In this document: piece by piece, positions 22,880 to 33,400 of the stretch | Layout of the letters: each line of letters starts with the position of its first letter | Numbering within the stretch: position 1 is the first letter of the stretch | Source: Pollenia angustigena | Taxonomy: Eukaryota; Arthropoda; Insecta; Diptera; Polleniidae | Direction of reading: 5' to 3' | Length of the DNA stretch: 64,000 bases | Assembly: GCA_930367215.1 (NCBI GenBank) | Contig: OV884059.1 | Coordinates: 146,690,511 to 146,754,510, forward strand | Notes under the pieces: model-generated | Seen by the model: only the letters and a program-made list of their open reading frames with translations | What the model was told of the DNA's origin: nothing | Database searches by the model: none | Made by a program: the position numbers and the translations under genes

Positions 22880-23049
22880 GGGGGGTATTGGTCCTACTTT
22901 CTAATTTTCTGTCTATATCATACTTTCTTTTCTCTACTTTTCACTTCCTCTTATCTCTATCTCATACTTCATATTTTCATTGAAGGGAATCAAAATGGAT
23001 CGTATTCTGTCTCCGAGTGGAGGTGTGCCTGTGGGCGCACAACCCTTCT

Positions 23050-23071
23050 TAACCTAACCTCACCTAACCTA
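23050..23071 (+). repeat. 3' tail of the LOA element, AACCT-like repeat
   Basis: Five AACCT/CACCT-type units end the element at the junction with gypsy sequence. LOA and I elements often end in short tandem repeats of this sort. Confidence 0.7.
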
Positions 23072-24925
23072 ATATCATCATGGATGGCAGCTACTAGGTG
23101 GTTGTGAACAATATCGCGTACTTTGAAGTCAAATATGAGTTCATTTGGGGAGAAACCAGAGGTTGAGTTTCGTTGGGAGTTGACGGCCCATTGGAGCTCT
23201 CGCAATGTTAAATCCCAATCCTTTGGATATTCAACAGTTGCACGAATATACGACAGAATCGTCTGGTTAGGCCGTTCGACCTGTCCGTTAGCCCTTGGAG
23301 TACGTACAGCAGTTTTAACATGTTTTATCATTAATGGCAGCTACTAGGTGGTTGTGAACAATATCGCGTAGTTTGAAGTCAAATATGAGTTCATTTGGGG
23401 TGAAACCAGAGGTTGAGCTTCGTTGGGAGTTGACGGCCCTTTGGAGCTCTCGCAATGTTAAATCCCAATCCTTTGGATATTCAACAGTTGCACGAATATA
23501 CGACAGAATCGTCTGGTTAGGCCGTTCGAACTGTCCGTTAGCCCTTGGAGTACGTACAGCAGTTTTAACATGTTTTATCGAATTTTGGGTGCAATAATCT
23601 TCAAAGGCTTTTGAGGTAATAGCAGTTCGTCTGTTGCTAATAATACATTTTGGAATACCAAAGTATGACGTCATCTCGTTCAGTGTATTTCGTTCGGCCT
23701 TTACAACTAAATATTTACTAAACGAATCCGATACAGCAAGAACATAACTGTCTCCTCTTTTGCTTTTCGTGAATGGATCCAAGTGGTCGATGTGGACGGT
23801 TTGAAACGGCATTGGTTCAATTTCACTAAAGTGTAAGCGGGCTTCGGACTTCCCACTTCGGGCTTTGTTGTAGCAGCAGGGAATACAACTGGCAATATAC
23901 TCTTTGGTGTATTTTCTTATTTTCGGGAACCAAAATTTTTGTCGAATTCGTTGAATTGTTTTTTCTAAACCAAAGTGCCCCATATCATCATGTGAGTACT
24001 TTACAATTATTCATCGGATATCCTTTAGAACGACCAGCTTCAACCCATCATCATCTTTGTGGTAAAGTCTAAAACTGCGAAGACAGTAATCGCTTTTAAT
24101 TTGTTTTTCTTGGTCGGATTTACGTTCTCCTCTCACGACAGTCATAAGGTTAAGTAGGTTTTCTTCCCTGAGTTGCATGGATACGACCCAATCATCAACT
24201 TCTGCGGTAACCCTCATCATAAAAGTGGCGGGTTCGATTGGTTCTGGCGGGTTATAGGGGGCTCTGCTCAATGCATCCACGTGAGCCATACGAGTACCTT
24301 CACGATGAATTAGCGTAAAATCGTATTCTTATAGACGCATCCACCACCGGGCGATTTTTGGTTTGAGCTCTTTGTTGGTTTTCATTTGGGCAACGGCACT
24401 ACAATCAGTCACAAAACGGAACGGCTTACCCAATACGTAAATTCTAAAACGATCTAGTACCTCAACTATTGCTAGAGCTTCGAGCTCATAGCTGTGATAG
24501 CGGCTTTCTGTGTCTACTGTAGTAAAATACGGGCTTCCACTGATTGCCATCGGTTGACTGTAATAGAATACCAGCCAGACCCAAACTGCTGGCATCAGTG
24601 TGAACTTCATGTTGAACATCACTATTATAGATTGCTTAAACCGGTTGCTGAGTGAGGACTTCGAGTAGTTTTTTAAAAGCGTTTTGTTGATCTGGACCCC
24701 AAGTAAAAATATTTTCGGATTTTCGTAGCAGCATCGTAATTGGCTTTGTAATTAAAGAATAATTCGGAACGAACTTTCTAAAGAAACCCGTTAAGCCTAG
24801 GAATCTTCTAACCTCGGTTACATTGGTCGGGGCGGAAATTTTTGATGGCACTAATCTTATGTTCGCCTGGGCGAATGCCGTTTTCGTCGATGACGTTTTC
24901 GTCGATGACAAAAATTTTAGAAACT
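23072..24925 (-). pseudogene. Ty3/gypsy pol fragment (RT end, RNase H, integrase), 5' half of the split element
   Basis: Read on the minus strand. 24911-24636: end of reverse transcriptase ('RRFLGLTGFFRKFVPNYS', 'TWGPDQQNAFKKL'). 24622-24329: RNase H ('SRYHSYELEALAIVE', 'FVTDCSA'). 24289-24011: 'MAHVDALSRAP' linker. 23983-23315: integrase with the zinc region ('GHFGLEKT'), a first Asp in 'HIDHLDPF' and Glu in 'NGQFERPNQ', but 'ISNRRTA' where active copies have an Asp-containing DRGTA box. Stops and frame changes separate the parts. The N-terminal RT, protease and gag are missing. Dead, and split by the LOA insertion. Confidence 0.85.
23086..23580. repeat. 250-bp tandem duplication within the integrase
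   Basis: The sequence from 'ggcagctactaggtggttg' to 'acatgttttatc' occurs at about 23086-23330 and again at 23336-23580, offset exactly 250 bp, with scattered mismatches. Both copies lie on the same side of the LOA element, so this is not its target-site duplication. Confidence 0.9.
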
Positions 24926-25013
24926 CATTTTAAACAAAATTAAAAAAAATGATAATATTTTTAAAATGATCAGTATTGTGGTTATTTTGTTGATCTATTT
25001 ATGGTTTTTAATC
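24926..25013. other. Boundary of gypsy fragment and SINE cluster
   Basis: Short AT-rich junction. 'ttttcgtcgatgac' is present twice in a row (about 24883-24909). Confidence 0.4.
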
Positions 25014-25138
25014 CAAATTTTTATAATTAGGCTTAAGTTCATCAAATTTAATTTTCATTAAATTATTTTTATGAAGAAAGGAATTTTACAAACATGAAAA
25101 TTAATTAAAATTGTTATTGATAATCTTTCATTCTTGAC

Positions 25139-25216
25139 GTGGCTGGGGCTCGAACCCCGGCCGGCAGGTTACCATGACATGTTTCGATCGCAACCACTCG
25201 ATCTCCTTAGATGGAT
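25139..25216 (-). repeat. tRNA-like head with A- and B-box-like sequences, copy 1
   Basis: On the minus strand 'gatcgagtggttgcgatcg' resembles a Pol III A box and GGTTCGAGCCC (25146-25156) is a good B box, about 40 bp apart, as in tRNA-derived SINEs. It does not fold as a clean tRNA, so a functional tRNA gene is unlikely. Copy 4 (26475-26548, plus strand) keeps both boxes. Confidence 0.65.
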
Positions 25217-25696
25217 TTGCCGTCTTACACTCGCAGCCATCGACGACTGACGTCAATAGTCAAACATCAATCCTTAAACCAAATTGTATTTTAACCTTTG
25301 GTAGATCGAAATTTGCTTTTCTGAATGATTATCCATTTTGAATTGATTTTACGTGTTTTTTTTCCTTTACTTCTGTTTTCTCGTACTTTTGTCAAGAATT
25401 CTTCTTGAAGTCGAAAGTATATTTGTTTTGTTTTTTCATTTTTGTCGTTCTTTTTTCTGTTGACCTTTTTTCAGCACAACTTGAAGGACAAATGAATACA
25501 TAGAGCTCGTGCCTTAGCTTTAACAATAATCAGTATTGTGGTTATTTTGTTGAACTATTTATGGTTTTTAATCCAAATTTTTATAATTAGGCTTAAGTTC
25601 ATCAAATTTAATTTTCATTAAATTATTTTTATGAAGAAAGGAATTTTACAAACATGAAAATTAATTAAAATTGTTATTGATAATCTTTCATTCTTG

Positions 25697-25985
25697 ACGT
25701 GGCTGGGGCTCGAACCCCGGCCGGCAGGTTACCATGATATGTTTCTCAAAAGTACGAGAAAACAGAAGTAAAGGAAAAAAAAACACGTAAAATCAATTAA
25801 AAATGGATAATCATTCAGAAAAGCAAATTTCGATCTACCAAAGGTTAAAATACAATTTGGTTTAAGGATTGATGTTTGACTATTGACGTCAGCGGTCGTC
25901 GATGGCTGCGAGTGTAAGACGGCAAATCCATCTGAGGAGATCGAGTGGTTGCGATCGAAACATGTCATGGTAACCTGCCACGTCA
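25697..25985. repeat. Two damaged SINE heads at the palindrome centre
   Basis: Copy 2 (25697-25743, minus) keeps the B box but stops before the A box at the palindrome centre. Copy 3 (about 25930-25985, plus) keeps the A-box region but has lost about 20 bp containing the B box, between short GCC repeats. Neither could be transcribed by Pol III from its own promoter. Confidence 0.7.
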
Positions 25986-26670
25986 AGAATAAAAGATTAT
26001 CAATAACAGTTTTAATTAATTTTCATGTTTGTAAAATTCCTTTCTTCATAAAAATAATTTAATGAAAATTAAATTTAATGAACTTAAGCCTAATTATAAA
26101 AATTTGGATTAAAAACCATAAATAGTTCAACAAAATAACCACAATACTGATTATTGTTAAAGCTAAGGCACGAGCTCTATGTATTCATTTGTCCTTCAAG
26201 TTGTGCTGAAAAAAGGTCAACAGAAAAAAGAACGACAAAAATGAAAAAACAAAACAAATGTACTTTCGACTTTAAGAATAATTCTTGACAAAAGTACGAG
26301 AAAACAGAAGTAAAGGAAAAAAAAACACGTAAAATCAATTAAAAATGGATAATCATTCAGGAAAGCAAATTTCGATCTACCAAAGGTTAAAATACAATTT
26401 GGTTTAAGGATTGATGTTTGACTATTGACGTCAGCGGTCGTCAATGGCTGCAAGTGTAAGACGGCAAATCCATCTGAGGAGATCGAGTGGTTGCGATCGA
26501 AACATGTCATGGTAACCTGCCGGCCGGGGTTCGACCCCCAGCCACGTCAAGAATGAAAGATTATCAATAACAATTTTAATTAATTTTCATGTTTGTAAAA
26601 TTCCTTTCTTCATAAAAATAATTTAATGAAAATTAAATTTGATGAACTTAAGCCTAATTATAAAAATTTA

Positions 26671-28186
26671 TTTTAAAAATAATTAGGCGGCCCGCAGTAC
26701 CCCTCATTTAAACGAAATACAATCGATTTTGTTTCTAGTTTTGCTCTGATTTAAAAGATTCTATAAAAAGAAATTTTATACCATAAAATTTTAAAAATAT
26801 TATTTTTTCAGCAGTTAACAGTTTGTTGGATAAACATAAAATGCCCAAACATTTACACTATAGAATTTTATCTTGGGATCATTTCATTCACATTTACATC
26901 ACAATGTAAAATTTGTTATACTTTTATACGTAATAATTTTTATAATCAACATGATTAGGGCATTTATAATATACCCTAAATGTACATTTATTTACAAAAG
27001 AAAAAAGACGTCTCTTAAGATAAAACTAATCCATTTTCATACGAAATTTTTTTTTGAGTGCAACTATTTGTAGTCAAACTTAGTTAAAAAAAGTTCGATT
27101 CATCAATAAAACTATTCCTCCAAACTTAAAATAAAGGTTAAAAAAAAGCTGAAAACATTTTATAAAAATGCTTAATAAAATGCCGAAATGCTAAAAGAAA
27201 ATTAAAGCTAAATTAACATTTTGAATGCTAAATTTAACTGCAAAAATGCAAAAATGGTCACACTGATACTTATACTTAAATAATTATATGATTTCGTTTT
27301 TCTCACTATTTTTGCGCTTTTACTTAGTAATTCACCGACCTTTTTCAATGGTTTTTGGCATATTAATGAATAACAATCTGTTTAGCTTCCCACTCCTCAT
27401 TATTGTAAAATAAGCAAAACGAAAAGATCTCTCAGAGTTTTTTTAAATGTTAACTGTCAATCCGCTACAGCGAACGCATTTTTAACTTGTGTAATGGGAT
27501 CGGAATTATCTTAATATTTCCTTGACGCATTCAAGTTGACGATAGTTTTCGATCACTTCAAAATATCTTTTCTCCGATGCATAAATTTTATTTTTTCTAA
27601 CCAATTTTTCTAAACTAATAAAAATGGTAAGAAAAACCAACTACATACATATGTTGTTGCCAAATATCAAAAAGTTTTGCAGTTACTATAGTTCAAGTAA
27701 CACTTTGTTTAGATATTTAATTTAATTTAAGCTTATATGAACCCCGTCTAAAGGCGGTTATAGGCAATAGAGGGTTAACTTTTGACTACGAATCTTAATT
27801 AAGTTTTACATAGTTTCTTATATGAAAAAATTAATGTAATGTTGAATTTACAAATTCAATGTTATGCGCCTCTTGTTTTAAACAGTCATACATACAGTTT
27901 CGGTTGTTAAAAAAAAATTTCAAGAAAATAACATACCCACTTGTTGCCGCAGAATGAAAGTCTAAAATCTTTCAAACGTCTGTATTAAACTTGTTTCATT
28001 TCTCTTCACTTGTCTATTTCAACAATTTAATATTAGCATACACACCAAACAAAGTACACAGACCTTTTGACGGAAATGCCCATATTCCGTCAAAAGGTCC
28101 ACCGTGACCGAAAATTTAAAAGTTATTAAAAGCAGATTATTTTACGATATTGTTATAGAGAAATATTAAGATTTTACTAATTTTAT
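26671..28186. other. Non-coding sequence
   Basis: AT-rich, no supported gene. A small hairpin at 28061-28099 has 15-bp perfect arms ('gaccttttgacggaa') around a 9-nt loop. Confidence 0.5.
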
Positions 28187-30057
28187 AAATTTACCCATAA
28201 ATTTGTACACTTAGATGAACAATCGGACTGCAAAGTTGTGCAAACGTAATTTCTTATATGTGAGAATGTTTTATTGTATGTTTTCTTTAATATTTATCTT
28301 TCTTAAAAGAGGTGATATTTGATAAAAATTATTCCAAAACAATTTTCTTACATGGTCTGGAATCTAAGGAAGAGTTCAAAGAGAAATATGTTATTCGAAT
28401 TAACGGTAAATTTTTATTTTGTTTTAATTATTATTTAGTTCAATTATTATGGAAAAAATTTCACGTTCGAAATGTAACGTATCGAACCAGATTTTGGCTT
28501 AAAAAAAAGAAAATACAGAAGATTTTGGAATCAAACCAAGACATTTTAATATTACATTGCTACGTAAAATTCTGAAAGTAGTTTGACTAAAAAATTGTGC
28601 CAGGTTTCGCTGAATTACGTCTTTTTTTACATGGACACAAAAACTACTTCTGTTTTTTTCACGTTCGAACCGCTACTTCTTTTGCCATTATCTTTGACCT
28701 AGGATCGCGCCCTCCATAAACTTTAGCATAGATAACAGTGCTTTCTTAGTGCTATAATTTAAGGATTAAGACAACGTAAAATTTTTTTTTGTTTAAAATG
28801 TTATTGCATTTTTGATGCGTACGACTTTCACGTTCAACACTTTGGAATTACCCATATGCAGTTGTAGCCTTATATTTGTAAAACTTTATATGTAAATTAA
28901 CTTGTAGCTCCTTTATATTGTAAAACTATGTATAAAAAATAATAACAGTTAAAAAGTTGAAGTAGGTAGAATTCCTCAATTTTTCTTTTGGTCTGCTGCT
29001 AATTTGATTTTGTTAAGCAGATCACTTCTTGTAATTTTTTAGTCAGAAGAAATACAAAATAATTTTAAAGCGTTTCTCGCTTCTTTAAATGAATTTATAA
29101 AATACATATTTTAAGTTTGTTACTGAATTTATTAAAAGCGTTTTTTATTTCAAAACGAGACAGGTGCTGTGAATATTTTGTAAAATCATCTGACACCACT
29201 ACTGAAAACTTGTACATTTTGAGTTAATGTCCTTTTTTATAATTTCCATAAAAAAAATTGTAAACAAAACAAGTTTCTATATGGGTAAATCCAAAGTGTT
29301 GAACGTTACAGTCGAACGCATCACAAATGCAATAACATTTCAAACAACAAATATTTTTGCGTTCTCTAAAACCCTTAAATTATAGCACTAAGAAAGCACT
29401 ATTATCTATGCTAAATTTTTCGGAGGGCGCGAAAAAGTAGAGGTTCCAACGTGAAAAAAATAGAAGTAGTTTTTGTGGCCATGTAAAAAAAGGCGCAATT
29501 CAGCGAAACCTGGCACAATTTTTTAGTCAAACTACTTTCGGAATTTTAAATAACAATATAGGTATTCACGTCACAAGTTGCACCCTTGCAAAAAAGCAAA
29601 AGTGCAAAAATATAACAACAACCACACAGACAATTAGTTGTGCGTAAATAATTCTCTTTGTGGTTGTTGTTATGTTTTTTCACTTTTGCTTTTTTGAAAG
29701 GGTGCAACTTGTGACGTGAATACCCTTAATGTAATATTAAAATTTCTTTTTTTGGTTTGATTCCAAAATCTTCTGTATTTTTTTTTAGCCAAAATCTGGG
29801 TCGATACGTGACATTTCGAACGGGAAATTTTGTTCATAATAATATAACTGATTTAACCGTTAATCCGAATAACATATTTCTCTTTGAACTCTTCCTTAGA
29901 TTACAGACCATGTAGAAATTTTTTTTGGAATAATTTTTATCAAATATCACCTCTTTTAAGGAAGATAATATTAAACAAAACATACAATAAAACATTTTCA
30001 CAAATAAGAAATTACGGTTGCACAACTTTGCAGTCTGATTGTTATGGGTAAATTTTT
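28187..30057. repeat. Long foldback element, arms about 0.7 kb
   Basis: 28187-28858 is the inverted match of 29278-30057, with roughly 10% mismatches and a spacer of about 420 bp. Shared landmarks are 'gactgcaaagttgtgcaa', 'gaagagttcaaagagaaata', 'gtagtttgactaaaaaattg' and 'agtgttgaacgt'. The right arm is longer because it carries the small element at 29561-29724. No transposase frame is seen. Confidence 0.85.
29561..29724. mobile_element. 164-bp foldback MITE inside one arm
   Basis: Ends GGTATTCACGTCACAAG and its complement. The arms extend about 66 bp ('gttgcaccctt', 'gcaaaagtg', 'ataacaacaaccac'). The matching place in the other arm (about 28550) lacks it, which gives an empty-site comparison and proves insertion after the foldback formed. 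Confidence 0.85.
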
Positions 30058-30194
30058 ACATACATATTCATAAATATTTACAATACTAAAAACTTTATTA
30101 TAAATTAAATTTAAAAATCGAAAACTGGTAAGTATTTTTTCAAAATTTATTTTAGAACATAAATATTAAAAAAAAAATTTTTTTTTGAAAAACC

Positions 30195-30275
30195 AAGATT
30201 CGACTTAGGGAACTCACAGCTTCTAACCTTAAGAAACCCCCTAGACAACTGAACCAAGAAGGAACGTTGTTCGAA
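30195..30275 (-). repeat. Possible tRNA-like (SINE) fragment
   Basis: On the minus strand TGGTTCAGTTG matches the A-box consensus TRGYNNARNNG, and AGTCGAATC some 45 bp downstream is a weak B box. It does not read as an intact tRNA. Confidence 0.35.
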
Positions 30276-30800
30276 TATAATTAAAATAAAATATGACCCG
30301 TTATACGGTTCACAACTCAACTCAGTTGAGTTGTAATTAATACAATTAGTTGCGATGAGTTATTTTTTTTTGATGTTTTTGTTCACCGCAATATAGCAAA
30401 GTTGTAAACCATAATACAAAAATTACAAATCAACTGATTTGAGTTGTTATAGGGGCCGGGCCTATATTCATCATAATGTTTTGTACCATGTATCTGCGTT
30501 TGTTTTGGGGTATATGTGACATAAATATATGATAACCTAGTCCCCATAATTTCTGGGGTCTTCGGAAAACCCATTTCAACATACACACGGACAGATGTAC
30601 AACCGGATTTAAACTTCGCTTTTCATAAGGATCCAGAATATATATGCTTTATAGGGTGTAGGAACAATATTGTGGAACTTACAAACGGAATGACAAAGTT
30701 ATATACACCCTCTTACTTTCGGTGAAGGGTATAAAAATAATCGCAAACGCAAACAAGTTGTATATAAAATAACAATGATATAAAATAAACCTTAAAAAAT
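30276..30800. repeat. Degraded dispersed repeat near the ND-75 exon
   Basis: The tail 'acaaacggaatgacaaagtt...ggtgaagggtataaaaa' (30684-30738) has the form of a repeat widespread in flies; 'ggtgaagggtat' recurs at about 46873. No coding sequence. This lies in the ND-75 intron. Confidence 0.45.
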
Positions 30801-30807
30801 TACTTAC

Positions 30808-31681
30808 CTATATGGTTTGTTAGTCAAAGCACCAACGGGACACAAATCAATAACATTCCCTGACAATTCAGTTAAAAATAGTTTTTCTACATATGTACCA
30901 ATTTGCATATCATTTCCACGACCGGTCGTACCCAAATCATCAACACCGGCAATTTCCGAAGCAAAACGAATGCAACGAGTACAATGAATGCACCGAGTCA
31001 TAATAGTTTTCACCAATGGTCCAATATCTTTATCTTCGACAGCACTAAAAGTAATAGAAAACGAATAAGTTAAGATTTATGTACAGTACAGTAAATAAAG
31101 TACCGTTTGCCAGTGTGGTTGATATCCGTAAAACGTGAGCGATCTGAACCGAAAGCCATAGCTTGATCTTGCAAATCACATTCACCACCCTGATCACAAA
31201 TGGGACAATCCAATGGATGGTTCATAAGCAAAAATTCCATAACACCTTCACGTGCCTTTCGAGTCATCTCGGAATTCGTCTTGATGCGCCAACCCTTCAT
31301 AACAGGCATGGCACAGGCAGCCACAGGTTTGGGACTCTTCTCAACCTCTACCAAACACATACGACAATTGCCGGCTACAGCTAAGCGTTCGTGATAACAA
31401 AAACGTGGAATCTCTACACCAATCATAGCAGCAGCCTAAAGAATTTCGCAATATAAAAAATCAATAAAATTTCGTATTTTTTTCTTATTACCACATACTT
31501 GTAACACAGTGGTGCCTGGTAGTACTTTTACAGGAATGTCATCGACAAACACTTCAATCTTTTCGGGTGCTTTGGCTGGTGTCTGGGCAAGAGCGGCACT
31601 TGTGCGCACCGCTTTACTGGCAATTTGGTGTGTGGGCGAGCCCAGTGTGCCCAAGGCCTTAACAAGCGGTGCACGAATCAT
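30808..31681 (-). CDS. ND-75: NADH:ubiquinone oxidoreductase 75-kDa subunit, 5' three coding exons
   Basis: Coding exons on the minus strand: 31681-31499 (61 codons), 31435-31104 and 31044-30808, joined by GT-AG introns of 63 and 59 bp. About 250 residues are encoded. A mitochondrial-type basic leader (residues 1-35) is followed by the 2Fe-2S ferredoxin fold ('[18 protein letters not shown]', 'AACAMP'), an HxxxC-x2-C-x5-C cluster ('[14 protein letters not shown]') and the 4Fe-4S cluster ('[13 protein letters not shown]', '[11 protein letters not shown]'). This is the iron-sulphur entry module of complex I in the mitochondrial matrix arm, moving electrons from NADH toward ubiquinone. The last exon ends in a perfect AG|GTAAGT donor inside a Ser/Arg codon. 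The other two thirds of the ~730-aa protein is not in the window. Identity is very secure. Confidence 0.96.
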
Positions 31682-31684
31682 ATT

Positions 31685-32000
31685 CTGTAATAAAAACAAC
31701 AATAAAGAAGTATGTAGTATGTTTATATTTCTTAAAATTCATTCAATAGTCGCCACTTTTATTAATTACATAAGTAGTGCTTGGTACTTGACAATTTTTA
31801 CTATAATTCTTTATAATTAAATCAATTTATTTCTAATAGTTTATAATATTTTTCTATACATATACCTTTTTTTTAATTTTATAAATAACTAATAGGTTTC
31901 TTTAAATTTTATTTAATTAACTTACCTAAAAATATACAAGAGCAGCCGAATAAAAGACAGTGGATGAAATTTTTTATTCACTCTTTGACATTTAATGAGA
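31685..32000 (-). promoter_or_regulatory. ND-75: ND-75 5'UTR intron, leader exon and promoter-proximal region
   Basis: An acceptor (TTATTACAG) sits three bases before the ATG at 31681 and a donor TAG|GTAAG at 31926/31925, giving a 241-bp 5'UTR intron. The leader exon lies at 31926 to about 31980. The start site is not fixed by any clear TATA box. Confidence 0.7.
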
Positions 32001-32109
32001 TGAGTATTGCCAATTAGAAATCTTTACGGCAGCTATTCACAGTTAAGTAATAATTTAAAATTTTTTTTTAAGGTGTTTACATTAAAACCTGTCCACACCA
32101 GACATTATA

Positions 32110-32550
32110 TATTATAATATATATGCTCCAATTCAACTAATGCTAGACACACTAAAATGGTTAAACATTCAACAAAGACTTGAACTGAATACACTTCAAT
32201 TCATACAGAAAATGGGAAATGCACCAGAATACCTTACTGAACAACTGGAATATGTGAGAGAAGTACAACCATATTACCTTAGAAACGCTGAAAATTTCCG
32301 AAGGGTAACAACAACAGCTATGCAGCGATCTCTATTCTTTAAAGGACTTAAATTATACAATTTGTTACCAGATTACACAAAAAGGGAGGAAAATATTAAT
32401 ATATGTAGGAAGAATATAGCATAATTTGTAAAATATAATATATAAAATCGTATTTTGTAAAGAAAAAATAATTAAAAACTATGTATATTTGAAAATTTTA
32501 AAGTATGATGAATACTACTAAATAAATAAATAAATAATAATAATAATATA
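32110..32550 (+). mobile_element. 5'-truncated non-LTR retrotransposon, 3' end only
   Basis: The frame 32140-32424 ('TLKWLNIQQRLELNTLQFIQKM', 'NAPEYLTEQL', 'LYNLLPDY') has the shape of the extreme C-terminus of LINE ORF2 proteins. It is followed by an untranslated stretch ending in TAAA/TAA repeats (32519-32547), a typical RTE or CR1-like tail. Only this end was copied in, as usual for abortive reverse transcription. The clade is not certain. Confidence 0.6.
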
Positions 32551-33080
32551 TAATATAATTATATGCTTAACACGCCGTCCAGACCTTCCATTGTTGTTAG
32601 CTCAAGAACAAAACATTCTTCGATATGGGAAAAACGTATGACAAGGAAACCCATATAAAAAGAAACAATAATAATACCAAGTCTTTTTCGTAAATGGCGG
32701 CACTGCAGTGATGTTAGACATCGTTGTAACATAGGGTCTTCACCTGACAATTTTTTGTCATACCAACATCAACCTTCATATAAAAAAAAACGCTGACAAA
32801 AATTTTAAAGTTTTTTTTATATGACAACGCTGTTTTAACAAGAACAAAACATTGTCAAAAGCAGTCTGCACAAACCAAATTCTTGTGTTTGCAGGAAATT
32901 GTGTGTTGTATTGACATAGCGATGGCTTGTCAAGACGGCATGTCATATTAACACTAATGTGATCAAGGTTGCCAGCTCGACAGTTCAACAAATGCTAGAA
33001 TTGAAAATAGTTTAATTTATTACATAAAAAGTAACAAAAACTATTTTTTTTAATGCGTTTTACACCAAAAAAAAAAGTAG
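32551..33080. other. Non-coding sequence with a truncated MITE
   Basis: 32730-32825 is a partial copy of the MITE at 38742-38863 in reverse orientation ('catagggtcttcacctgaca', 'cgctgacaaaaat'), preceded by TAA, but with its other end missing. Nothing else supported. Confidence 0.6.
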
Positions 33081-33089
33081 TTTTTTAGA

Positions 33090-33400
33090 TTTTATCATCA
33101 TCTTGTTGTCTTACATTATCAAAACAATGTATATGACGAAATATCGTATCAAAACAATTTCTAAGAATACAATCCGAAACAATGGGATTTTTAAGATCGC
33201 TTTCATTTTAACAATGATCTTTTTGAAGGAACTCGTGCATAATCTGTAACAATTAGGATACCAAGAAAATCCTCTATTTCATTCATCATTTTCTGGGTTC
33301 TTTTGCCCACTATATACTGGTTTACTGTTATCTTCTTTACAAAGCATTTCTACCAACTCATCTAATTTTTCAAAACTATACAAATGTAAAAAATAAAGGT
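33090..33400 (-). pseudogene. piggyBac-type transposase remnant
   Basis: On the minus strand 'EDFLGILIVTDYARVPSKRSLL' then, one frame over, 'NESDLKNPIVSDCILRNCF' and 'DTIFRHIHCFDN' follow the N-terminal half of the DDE_Tnp_1_7 (piggyBac) fold, where relatives read FLGILIxxG...P...W......MSRxRFxxIxxxLHFxDN. Two frame changes and loss of the catalytic Asp region show it is dead. Upstream sequence to about 33400 ('LDELVEMLC') may belong to it. Confidence 0.65.

Larger units (their letters stand above)
17346..23071 (+). mobile_element. LOA-type non-LTR retrotransposon, about 5.7 kb, damaged
   Basis: A clearly GC-richer block inserted in the gypsy element. Order: ~500-bp leader, ORF1 (17850-19417), ORF2 with endonuclease, reverse transcriptase, RNase H and a C-terminal zinc finger (19389-22879), short 3'UTR, and a tail of AACCT-type repeats instead of poly(A) (23050-23071). 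RNase H plus a simple-repeat tail fits the LOA group; the related I group is the alternative. Left boundary is estimated to about 20 bp. Confidence 0.85.
25014..26670. repeat. Four-copy tRNA-derived SINE-like cluster forming a palindrome
   Basis: A unit of about 560 bp containing a tRNA-like head is present twice in direct order (anchors 'cagtattgtggttat' near 24973 and 25533) and twice inverted (25744-26150 and 26151-26670). The whole forms an inverted repeat, 25014-25743 against 25936-26670, around a spacer of about 190 bp. Long frames on the minus strand (25729-25986, 26217-26510) are by-products of the repeat. Confidence 0.85.

Noticed and set aside
23046..23071. Telomere or telomere-derived array
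   Set aside because: Only about five irregular units exactly at the 3' end of a LOA element, so it is the element's tail.
25139..25216. tRNA gene
   Set aside because: A and B boxes are present, but the sequence does not make a clean cloverleaf and is repeated as part of a SINE-like unit.
25729..26510. Two similar minus-strand frames (85 and 97 codons) sharing a Cys/Phe-rich sequence
   Set aside because: They are translations of the repeated SINE body in two copies. Conservation is explained by repeat identity, not by protein selection.
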